This document shows positions 29,801-36,933 of a DNA stretch of 64,000 nt, in pieces. Below the pieces are notes generated by a model. That model was not told the origin of the DNA, ran no database searches, and saw only the letters and a list, made by a program, of their open reading frames with translations. Each line of letters opens with the position of its first letter. The stretch's first letter is position 1. The DNA is from Flectonema sp. DT1601 (taxonomy: Eukaryota > Euglenozoa > Diplonemea > Diplonemida > Diplonemidae), in NCBI GenBank assembly GCA_964019425.1, contig OZ025849.1, positions 248,001 to 312,000 on the forward strand, written 5' to 3'. The position numbers and the translations under genes are program-made.

Positions 29801-30094
29801 GTTCATGTAACCCAGCAGCTTACTAATTGTAGTCATCATCGAGTGAAAGTTAATTTATTATCACAATTGTATAGTGCTGTTGAGTTGGCACATGGTGAAG
29901 ATCCTACGTGCGTAGCGAAATATGTCATCCCGGCGTCATTACGTTTCCTTGCGGATCCTCGTTCTGATGTTCGTCTTGAAAATAATAAAGTTCTAACAAG
30001 ATGTCATGACCTTATAGGTGATGCAATCTATGAACAATCCTCATCGCTACCACCTCTACAAGCACAACGACTCAGTGATCTTTTGGAAGATTAG
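26867..30094 (+). CDS. TOG-array microtubule protein, TOGARAM/crescerin-like
   Basis: This 1075-residue protein is built from HEAT-type TOG domains that bind tubulin. TOG-like regions lie at about 1-230 (with LIDPRPRVEFVAVEAFAVL), 540-770 (DGDWRTHFDALNTIRAVV, then NLRSAVAKTAVVAVGN) and 850-1070 (DGDWKLRLTGLQKLLGIV). Each later one starts with the Trp-bearing first helix typical of TOG domains. Ser/Thr/Pro-rich linkers separate them, the longest at about 310-530. The arrangement of one N-terminal and two C-terminal TOG regions, plus the block NLRSAVAKTAVV, resembles TOGARAM (crescerin), which acts in ciliary microtubules, more than CLASP; CLASP is the alternative. It is intronless. It implies a flagellated organism. 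Confidence 0.75.
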   Translation: MLEWGFAPEGCIQRLRSCELASQQEALDDIDQAVRSAEVSIVVSHLHSLLTRLSPLIKCDVVGVATAAMGTLSTVISVAKGKVSCIYDILVDTLLSVLDNTHSAIRQSAVQCLALLTKVLRTPQRPSLQIVKHIVPKVSQNHDMHTREEVVNFIMFCLLSDRHAVDLSLAKFIYPLLYQCLIDPRPRVEFVAVEAFAVLRNILGDVIDREIAHLKLNGHEEIFDLLMERFSDPMLPSHGDNGFVIHPMLRDAFSSKEGGDHVYVAKDMQLAHVSEEDKIKLWLPTQELTPISRIKPVCGGDLEIVSISSAASSKPVCTPLCRELVSQSSYSGILDSAGSSSSTSDKLSLLRASKSRGKRRLLGSNGTSCTTPGSSVGPSPTCTSFTETSYTHTPSTSAGTTVVAGRKRMSGAATSPAAEGVVATPDVNNIPSSVLPKHVNYSDVDLPHPLPQKPIKRQQQPLKQSSLKMLKKRPPNGALVGNSISGSTGQGSILKLNPRTENADALLLTVTSQDAAYKGLLETNARPAQEVETADLKPVKNPERSLGIALQQIRDGDWRTHFDALNTIRAVVVHHDSAVAPQLQTVLATLVSSSENLRSAVAKTAVVAVGNVIETLKRCCDPYLESVISQLIKKTHDSNHFLVEQAEKSIQLSIIHCTSSRVLCSLINCAGHKAERQRAKVTKHLHGICIKMGSAVFASRDLGKLLATLSKFLGEGSFEIRHWAKQCLYTISTFSLNDSEFERTCVKTGLSTKQVDKTLEVIKKVRIQNEANRESNVSRVTLTPGEICQQTTSLRKKSSDLGQVQSNSQTAPQTDVLESTCTDPLSGTIASTGSSSSLNTIRHCVGRRISSIQYPESLGFLSSVGDGDWKLRLTGLQKLLGIVRSPEMSHDLREERSVNLVIDCLLSRCLDQNQKVIILSLQILGEFLLVVGSIPIIALARVLSVVVTPLASSSSVIVKEAQTTLDAIREVEDCVQFVVHVTQQLTNCSHHRVKVNLLSQLYSAVELAHGEDPTCVAKYVIPASLRFLADPRSDVRLENNKVLTRCHDLIGDAIYEQSSSLPPLQAQRLSDLLED

Positions 30095-30956
30095 CCTTTC
30101 CCTTCTTCCAAATCCTCGAAAGACAAAAACAAAAAAATAAAAATAAAAAAAAATCTGTTTTGTTGTCTGTATTCAGTTTTCTTGCGAAGCCGTTTCATTC
30201 CAAGGCGTGCCATAGGTGTGATGAATTTCTGTTCTGCGACACCAACTTTTTTTTTTTTGTTTTATCTCTAAAGCTCGGTACATGTATCCCTCTCTTTTTT
30301 GAGTGTGATGCATATATTGCCGCTTTGAGAGACAAGAAACCGAACCCGAACCCGAACCCTTTCTCCTTCCCTTCGGAGAAGGAAAAAGCCACATACTTTT
30401 CCTGTTTTTTTTTTCCCTATTAACTTATAATTAAGTAATTATGGGGTTCATTGATCTTGTATGTTTTATGGTTAGTGCTTTTTTTTTTTTTTTTTTTTTA
30501 GTTTTTTTGTTGGTCGCTGTTAAGAAAGGAATCGGCTAATCCGAAAAAAAAAAAAAAAAAAAATAACAATTTCAACTTTTTTGTTAAGTCTATGCATACT
30601 CAATTTATATATTTTCGTTTCCTTTTTTTTCCTTTTTTTTTTTTTTTTTTTTTTTTTTTTCAAAGAGGTTAACAATATTTGTTCTAATCTCGTTCTCTGT
30701 TTAAGTCAAGCTTTCCAGCGGACTAGTCCAGGGAACACACACACAAAAAAAAAAAAAAAAATTAAAAAAAAAAAAAATCTTTTTTTCTTATTAATTATTG
30801 TACCTCAGAATAGAGTTGTGAAATGAAAAACACACGTATTAAAAAAAATTATGTGCGAGAAGGCTAATATAGTGCCTCCGCTCATCTCGTGTCATTTGCC
30901 CCCCCCTTTTTTTTTGAATTGACAACTATTGTTGACAATTTTTTTTTTTTTTTTTT

Positions 30957-31076
30957 GCACCGACGAAGTCGGAGAAGAAACTATTCAGATTAAGAGCCGT
31001 TATTTATTATGTCATGTTATCTATTTCCCTGTGCGCCAGTAAAACTAGCTGCGATCAACAAAACTGAATGGTTTTG
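30957..31076 (+). repeat. Structured repeat family, copy B
   Basis: A CCGAC (30960-30964)/GTCGG (30968-30972) hairpin is followed by arm AAACTATTCAG (30978-30988), which pairs with CTGAATGGTTT (31064-31074) using one G-U pair. Inside lie GAGCCGTTATTT, ATGTCATGTTATCTATTT and GTGCGCCAG. It aligns with copy C end to end (GTGCGNCAG, CTGCG, AAC then AAA). It starts directly after a 17-base T run. Confidence 0.55.
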
Positions 31077-31429
31077 TAAAGAATTTTATTAGGAAATATA
31101 AAGATGATTTATTTTCCTGATGAGACTAAAGGTGAAAAAAAGATAAGTTAGAAACATTTATTATAATGTAGAATACGTAAGTCATTTGCAGAGTGTTATC
31201 CTGTATTAACATTAGTCATTATTATATTTAGCTTTGACACAATACAGAGATGCATATTCCTTTTTTTTTTTTTTTTTTTTACCTGGCCGCTAATTAGATA
31301 GTTCTGTGTGCATGATATATTTTTTCATGCAAGATGGAAAATAAATAATATTAGGGGCTTTTCTAGAGTCCCGACATGCTTGTGTTCTTCAGAGGTTTTT
31401 CAGTTTTTTATGGCATCACGTAATGTGTA

Positions 31430-31660
31430 GATGTATGTAACGCTTGGAGTAAAGAACACATTCAACAAGAATGAGTGTGTGAGGATCGAAGATGCCGTCT
31501 CAGAATCGAGAGATGCACTTTTGGATCTCACGGCACTAACCCCTGAAACGAGAAATCAAAGATTATGGGTTCAGGGGGGGAGTACATTCGCGAGGCTGAA
31601 ATTTAAAGGAATTAATGGGCTGACAACTACCCAACGGAAAACTCAGATGCTTTGTTCTCT
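31430..31660 (+). rRNA. SSU (18S-type) rRNA shard: about h24 to h28
   Basis: The sequence contains AGGATCGAAGATG, ACGAGAAATCAAAG, GGGTTCAGGGGGGAGTAC, TTCGCGAGGCTGAAA and TTTAAAGGAATTAATGG in the order found in 18S rRNA (region of h24-h28, around yeast positions 950-1145, judged from memory). The h27 tetraloop is GCGA instead of GCAA, so it remains a GNRA loop. Past GGAATTAATGG the usual helix 30-32 sequence is mostly missing, though CAACGGAAAACTC resembles the later CAACACGGGAAACTC. It is more diverged than the 22.0 and 59.4 kb pieces, so decay is possible. In rRNA order this piece precedes the one at 22.0 kb, but in the genome it follows it. Confidence 0.8.
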
Positions 31661-32028
31661 GAAGTTAAGTGAAATGATACTGGTATCACCCTTCAGAATG
31701 GTGTCTTCAGGCGGGGATGTCATTATTTTCCCTTTGTACTTTTCCTCTCTCATTTCCCCTCCGTCTCCTTCGTTTATATTTGTTCCGCCAAATCTTTTTT
31801 TTTTTTTAAATTTGCGACTTTCTTGGTCAACAAAGATCAACAAAAAAACAAAAGCAACACACGCTGTTTCGTTTTTGTTTTAATATTATTTTTTCAGAAA
31901 AAAACTTTTTTTTTTTTTTGAACCAAGAAAGAAGCTTTCCTGCTATCTCAATGCCGTGCGCAATACGCAAGCCGCGCGTGATTTTTCCTATTCGTTTATT
32001 TATTCTCCTTTTTTTTTTCTTTTTTTTT

Positions 32029-32149
32029 GTACCGACGTATTCAGAGATTCAGATTGAAAGCCGTTATTTTCTTAAGGTCTCTGATGATTTAGTTTCCCCC
32101 GTGCGACAGGATTCTGTCTGCGTCCAACGAAATGCTAATCTGATTAATG

Positions 32150-32150
<1 letters not shown>
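32029..32150 (+). repeat. Structured repeat family, copy C
   Basis: It starts after a T run with GTACCGACG, as in copy B, then has CAGATTGAAAGCCGTTATTTT, TTTCCCCCGTGCGACAG, CTGCGTCCAACGAAAT and AATCTGATTAATGC. CAGATT can pair with AATCTG as in copies A and B. Two further stems are perfect: TCAGAGA (32041-32047)/TCTCTGA (32078-32084) and GACAG/CTGTC (32105-32118). Confidence 0.5.
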
Positions 32151-32185
<35 letters not shown>

Positions 32186-32539
32186 CGAGGCCAGTATGTG
32201 GAAACTACAGCAGCAATAAGACTCACGGACTGGATCCTTACCCAACGTGAGAGTCGGTTAAGCAATGCTTGTTTTTATTTTATTTTTAGTTATCCGAATT
32301 GTTGGCAAAAAAAGGAGTTTTCTTCAACATTGACTGTTTCCACTTCTATTCTTCTCTTTTCTCCTACCACGCTTCTTTGAGGCATACCTTACTTGTGCCA
32401 TTTGACCAACGTTAGAATGGTTTACTGTTATTTCTTGTTAACAGACAACACTTTTGATGATTGGTTGTTGGTATTTTGTAGTACTTTTTGAATTGCTAAG
32501 TGACAATTTTATCTAACAGTATCACAATTACAGTAATAC

Positions 32540-34330
32540 ATGGTGAGATCGTATTTGAGGGAAGCATCACCTGAGGAATCATTGCCACCAACGCCATCAA
32601 CAGGTTTAATAAGGGGAGTCTCAGAAATGAATCGTGGCGAAGGATTAACAGATATACTAGCGGCAATAGCAGCTGATGGTCTACGAGCTATTCAAGAAGA
32701 AGATAATAGTCCAGCTAGGCAGCAATATGTTCATTACAGTGTTACATCTGGTGTTACACGCAGTCCTTCACCTGTAAAAAGACGTTTTACTGACAACTAC
32801 AACCAACACCCTGCTTCAGAACTAAGTAATGCCACCACTCCAGCAGCACTACCTCGTCTTCAGGGAGCTTCAGATTGTGGTTCGAGGAGGCCGTCTGTTA
32901 CTGGGTCTGTTACTTCTTCAGCTGTCTTGAATCCAACGGGAGAGCGAAGAGGACCTCCTCAGAGACCAAAACGATCATTACTTCGACCTGTTCACACCAC
33001 TTCAAAATCACAAAATAAATATCCATCAAGTGACGCAGTAAAAGCCTTAACACAACAACAAGAAGAGATTGCTGTCAGAGTAGCTGGTGCGGTACCACTT
33101 CATGTAGTCCCTGATCGGTTGGAAGAAAAAGTAAAAGAAGGAAAGACAATTGAGAATGATATAATAGCAGCTTCAAGACCTAATTCAGATGATCCTGTTG
33201 GTAGTATACGAGACTTAGAAGTCAGAGCTTTAATAAATTTTCAAAACGAATCCTTAGATCATTCCTTAGGTGTAAAGCAATCATCATCTGCTCATCAGCA
33301 GATGACGTCAACTGAGGCTGATTTAATTAACTCATTAGTAAGTTTGTCAGGATCAGTAGATGATATTTTAACAAAGTATATACCTCAACCAACAACAACA
33401 ACAACAACACCAACGCCAATCACCAACACTGTCGAACGCCATAGTCCAGTTGCCTTACCACTTACGAATGCAACTATTCAAAGTAAATACCATTCAAGTT
33501 GCATATCTCCAGTAAGACCGCCATCTTCAATAAATAAACATTCATCACAGAGATCACACGGTAGTAGTATTAGCGCTGTTGAAAGTGACTTACCTCTTAA
33601 AACAGTCATGGATAAGGTTATTAATATTGAAAATCGGTTGATAAGTAAAAAATTAACAGAACCAAAACTGTCAAAAGCAGTTCCAAGAAATCAATTTGGC
33701 TCAGAGCTGGTTGATGCTCCAGACGAACTAACGTCCGACAACTGTGACAGCGAATTACAACAAGAAAATGATGAAACGGTTCTAAGATGTAAATCAGCCT
33801 GGTATGGAGTTGAGCAGGAGCTACAAAATCAGCTTCGAAAACGTGCTGAGTTTAATGCAATTCAGCAACGTGAAGAATTTGAGAGGTCAGAAGAACTAAA
33901 ACGTAGATCTGTTATAACAGAAGAAGCGAATCATTGGAATAACATAGCAGCTGATGAATGTCATCAACTTGGGGATATTATGACGGTGGCGTTTCGTCCA
34001 AAATGGAAAAGGAAAGATTCAGATACTGTCGCTGATGTGTTTTGGTCACGTGATGAAAACAATTCAGTCAACACACCTGTTCGTATTGAAATCAATTCTC
34101 TTCTTCCGATAACTATGTCGTCGATGTCACCGAAACGATCTGATCTTAGAGATTGGAAGCCACCATCACTCAACACTAACAGGTCAATGTCTCCTTTGAG
34201 ACCGATTCGCAAAACAGAACCAAAGCTAGCAGACGATCCCGTCATCGGAGTTAAATGGAATCGCGTTGAGGAGTTAGACGCTGAGGGAATCCCTACTGCT
34301 AAATGGATACGTGAAAGTATTCCTTTTTGA
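32540..34330 (+). CDS. Unrecognised 596-residue protein
   Basis: This intronless frame starts MVRSYLREASPEESLPP after an ACAG acceptor. Most of it is Ser/Thr/Gln-rich and probably disordered. A helical, charged region lies at about 415-460 (KSAWYGVEQELQNQLRKRAEF, then REEFERSEELKRRS), and the C-terminus is conserved-looking (VIGVKWNRVEELDAEG, ending WIRESIPF). No enzyme motif, membrane segment or signal peptide was seen. The lack of homopolymer artefacts and a single long frame support a real gene; no function is assigned. Confidence 0.75.
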   Translation: MVRSYLREASPEESLPPTPSTGLIRGVSEMNRGEGLTDILAAIAADGLRAIQEEDNSPARQQYVHYSVTSGVTRSPSPVKRRFTDNYNQHPASELSNATTPAALPRLQGASDCGSRRPSVTGSVTSSAVLNPTGERRGPPQRPKRSLLRPVHTTSKSQNKYPSSDAVKALTQQQEEIAVRVAGAVPLHVVPDRLEEKVKEGKTIENDIIAASRPNSDDPVGSIRDLEVRALINFQNESLDHSLGVKQSSSAHQQMTSTEADLINSLVSLSGSVDDILTKYIPQPTTTTTTPTPITNTVERHSPVALPLTNATIQSKYHSSCISPVRPPSSINKHSSQRSHGSSISAVESDLPLKTVMDKVINIENRLISKKLTEPKLSKAVPRNQFGSELVDAPDELTSDNCDSELQQENDETVLRCKSAWYGVEQELQNQLRKRAEFNAIQQREEFERSEELKRRSVITEEANHWNNIAADECHQLGDIMTVAFRPKWKRKDSDTVADVFWSRDENNSVNTPVRIEINSLLPITMSSMSPKRSDLRDWKPPSLNTNRSMSPLRPIRKTEPKLADDPVIGVKWNRVEELDAEGIPTAKWIRESIPF

Positions 34331-34584
34331 TAAATATTGTAATTGTCTTTTTAGACCTTTTTCTTTTTTCTTTTTTCTTTTTGCGATTATCGCCCATTAG
34401 CTGTATTGTACCAGATCTCATTCAAAATTGTTGACGTCGCTAACGATAGCCTTATATTAATTATTTATTACAACAGTTGTTACTGCTATTGATTGGTTGG
34501 TGATTGGTACTGAAGGAATGTTTGTTACACGATGTTATAATTTTTAATAAAAAAAAAAAAAAAATACAAAGGGTTGGAGACAAA

Positions 34585-35976
34585 ATGCATCAGCGGAAGA
34601 CACGTCGAACGCTTCTGCCGCAGTCGACAACTCCTCTGAGACGGGTTGAGAGAGAGGTTGAGAGAGATGATGATGTTAGTGAAGTAGATAAGAGTGATAA
34701 ACAAATAGTTATGAAACTGGAGTATGACAGTTTGCTCACTGGAGCTGCGACCTCACCTGAAAAAACTCAAAAAATAAAAAGAGGAGAAGATGTACCTGAT
34801 GTGATTAAGCGAGTTAGAATTGCACCGGAATTTGAAAAAAATAATAATGTTTTTAGTCAAAAGTTTACACAACATCAAAAAAATAAATTCTCATATTCTA
34901 ATAAAACAAGCTGGTGTTGGATGGATAGCGTTGTTATACTGACGTCGTCAACAGTTGTAGTTCATCCAGCTGTTGCAGGGTTCGCCCTTGAGGGATGTCT
35001 GGTTAAGGAAGGTAGCAGCGACGCTCTACAACAACCAACATTTCTGTTCTCTGAAATCGAAGCGAAACTATCACAGCTATCCCGAAACTTATCAAAGAGG
35101 ATTATCATCTTCGCCAATAGTGAAATGTCTTCTCTCGAAAAATTAAAAACTAATTTAATTCAGTTGATTAACACAGTTGGGGTACCTGTAGAGGCCTTTA
35201 TTTCAATCGCAGACGATCACAAGGCTATGCCAAGCAAAGGTTTATGGGATACCTTTTTAGCACAAAACGAATCCGTTTCATTGGATTTACAAAATTCATT
35301 CTTCTGTGGAAGCAGCTCAAAAGACAAAAGATTTGCTGACAACATAGGAATTCCATTTACATCACCTGAACAACTGTTTTTAGGTACGAGAGTTTTATTG
35401 ACTCCGCCAACGATAAAAGATGAAAAACAAGAACTGAACCAAACTGAAATACCAATCTCTCCATCTCTATACACCAATAGTAAAGTGAATACGGGTCCTC
35501 CTGAAATTATAATATTGGTAGGTCAGCCTGGTTCTGGAAAGACTAAGTTTTATAGGAAGTATCTTCAGCCTTATGAGTACAATCATATTTGTAAAGATAG
35601 ACTCGGAAGTGATGATCGATGTGTTCAAATGGCAGCTGCGGCGTTGGCAAAAGCTCAAAGAGTAGTCATTGATTGTACTAATCAAACACAGAGATTAAGA
35701 TACCCTTATACAGTCATTGCTTCTCGTCTTGGTATTGCTGTTCGTTGTTTTTGGTTTGATACACCTCCAGAGATGGCTCAGAGATTCTGTAGACTTCGAA
35801 CTATAGTCAGTGAGGGAATCTCAAAAAAAATATCTTCAGAAACCCACATTGCATACCAATCAAGTTTTCAGCCTCCCTCCATAGAAGAAGGATTCAATGA
35901 AATGAGAACCATTCGTTTTTCATTACTGTTTGAAACACCCAAACACCAACACGTCTTTAACAATAACGAACCGTAA
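34585..35976 (+). CDS. Polynucleotide kinase (PNKP-like) with degenerate phosphatase domain
   Basis: This 463-residue protein has the PNKP order of phosphatase-like then kinase domain. PNKP repairs DNA ends by phosphorylating 5'-OH and removing 3'-phosphate. The kinase half is intact: Walker A GQPGSGKT (313-320), CKDRLGSDDRC, VVIDCTNQ (about 359-366) and GIAVRCFWFDTPPEMAQ. The phosphatase half keeps the landmarks VVHPAVAGF, IIIFANSE and FADNIGIPFTSPEQLFLG, but its catalytic DxDGT is ALEGC (134-138). Both nucleophilic/acid Asp residues are therefore lost, and 3'-phosphatase activity is not expected. An FHA domain is absent; the N-terminus is basic and disordered. The start at 34585 avoids an upstream poly-Lys extension through an A run. 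Confidence 0.85.
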   Translation: MHQRKTRRTLLPQSTTPLRRVEREVERDDDVSEVDKSDKQIVMKLEYDSLLTGAATSPEKTQKIKRGEDVPDVIKRVRIAPEFEKNNNVFSQKFTQHQKNKFSYSNKTSWCWMDSVVILTSSTVVVHPAVAGFALEGCLVKEGSSDALQQPTFLFSEIEAKLSQLSRNLSKRIIIFANSEMSSLEKLKTNLIQLINTVGVPVEAFISIADDHKAMPSKGLWDTFLAQNESVSLDLQNSFFCGSSSKDKRFADNIGIPFTSPEQLFLGTRVLLTPPTIKDEKQELNQTEIPISPSLYTNSKVNTGPPEIIILVGQPGSGKTKFYRKYLQPYEYNHICKDRLGSDDRCVQMAAAALAKAQRVVIDCTNQTQRLRYPYTVIASRLGIAVRCFWFDTPPEMAQRFCRLRTIVSEGISKKISSETHIAYQSSFQPPSIEEGFNEMRTIRFSLLFETPKHQHVFNNNEP

Positions 35977-36109
35977 TATAACCATTAAACCTAACCTTTA
36001 TGATTTATGTTGTAGACCTCGTTGAGTTATTTAATTTACGCGGGTACAGCAGATGAGAATTGTGGCATCTTTATTCGTATTTAAAAAAATATTCCTTTTT
36101 ATATAAACA

Positions 36110-36240
36110 GGATTCTACTCTACGCAGCTCATCAGAGAGAAGCAAAAGTGAGAGTCGCAATCGAAGAAGTGTTGGGAATTTAAAAGAGATTTCCAGCGTT
36201 TGAATACAACTTTCTACGCGTGTGAGAATGGTAGACGAAA
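36110..36240 (+). pseudogene. Decayed unit 1 of the small tandem gene
   Basis: It keeps the acceptor and first bases (GATTCTACTCTAC), then jumps to GCAGCTCATCAGAGAGAAGC, losing about 100 bases that include the start codon. It lacks a further stretch after GTGTTGGGA. It cannot encode the product of unit 3. Confidence 0.65.
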
Positions 36241-36327
36241 ACAGTTTTCGTTTATTCGTATTTAAAAAAAAAAATTCCTTTTTTTATAAACAGGATTCCA
36301 CTCTACTACAAAACAACCTTTTTGAAG

Positions 36328-36519
36328 ATGGTGTGCATGACAGCAACGAGATCTCAGCATCTAATTGAACTCGATAAAATGGAACAGGGAATGATAGGAT
36401 ACACAGCTCATCAAAGAGAAGCAAAAATGAGAGTCGCAATCGAAGAAGTGTTGGGAAGCTCACTAGACAGTAATTTAAAGAGATTTCCAGCGTTTGAATA
36501 CAACTTTCTACGCGTGTGA
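36328..36519 (+). pseudogene. Frameshifted unit 2 of the small tandem gene
   Basis: It matches unit 3 for the first 58 or so codons. One extra T in the run after TACAAC then shifts the frame and stops it after NFLRV, so it makes at most 63 residues. A truncated product is possible because the acceptor and start codon are intact. Confidence 0.6.
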
Positions 36520-36621
36520 GAATGGTAGACAAAAACAGTTTTCGTTTATTCGTATTTAAAAAAAAAAATTCCTTTTTTTATAAACAGGATTCCACTCTAC
36601 TACAAAACAACCTTTTTGAAG

Positions 36622-36933
36622 ATGGTGTGCATGACAGCAACGAGATCTCAGCATCTAATTGAACTCGATAAAATGGAACAAGGAATGATAGGATACACAG
36701 CTCATCAAAGAGAAGCAAAAATGAGAGTCGCAATCGAAGAAGTGTTGGGAAGCTCACTAGACAGTAATTTAAAGAGATTTCCAGCGTTCAAATACAACTT
36801 CTATGCGTGTGAGAAGAGCAGACAGAAACAGCTTCGGGTGTGGTGGAATGAAGAAAACCACGAACTTCTTCCATTGGTTAGAGCGTGTTCCGAACTTGGA
36901 AATTTCGACATCATTGACTGTTTCGAAGCGTAA
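36622..36933 (+). CDS. Small unrecognised protein, intact unit 3 (103 aa)
   Basis: The frame starts MVCMTATRSQHLIELDKMEQ and ends FDIIDCFEA. It is helix-rich and soluble; the second half (RQKQLRVWWNEENHELLPLV) exists only here. The ATG follows an ATAAACAG acceptor by 35 bases. The same frame is open upstream to that acceptor (IPLYYKTTFLK), so it may instead be a last exon, but no matching first exon was found. No domain was recognised. Confidence 0.55.
   Translation: MVCMTATRSQHLIELDKMEQGMIGYTAHQREAKMRVAIEEVLGSSLDSNLKRFPAFKYNFYACEKSRQKQLRVWWNEENHELLPLVRACSELGNFDIIDCFEA

Larger units (their letters stand above)
30095..32539. other. Long gene-free spacer holding an rRNA shard between two related repeats
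   Basis: No protein gene was found in 2.4 kb. It holds repeat copy B (30957-31076), an SSU rRNA shard (31430-31660) and repeat copy C (32029-32150), all on the + strand. It also has A and T runs of up to about 29 bases (around 30640 and 32150) and three CCCGAA units at 30340-30359. Confidence 0.65.
36080..36933 (+). repeat. Tandem triplication of a small gene (about 294 bp unit)
   Basis: Three head-to-tail units each start with TTCCTTTTT...ATAAACAG followed by GATTCCACTCTAC (GATTCTACTCTAC in unit 1). Units 2 and 3 are offset by 294 bp (ATG at 36328 and 36622) and are nearly identical until their 3' ends. Unit 1 has large internal losses. The repeated upstream part (TTTATTCGTATTTAA, then A and T runs, then ATAAACAG) carries the probable splice acceptor, so each duplication copied a complete expression unit. 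Confidence 0.8.

Noticed and set aside
30340-30359. Three CCCGAA units as interstitial telomere repeat
   Set aside because: The run is too short and the unit differs from TTAGGG; it is probably a microsatellite.
30660-30745. Minus-strand AACGAGATTAG as an SSU h35-h39 piece
   Set aside because: It is a short match with poor flanks and on the strand opposite to all secure shards.
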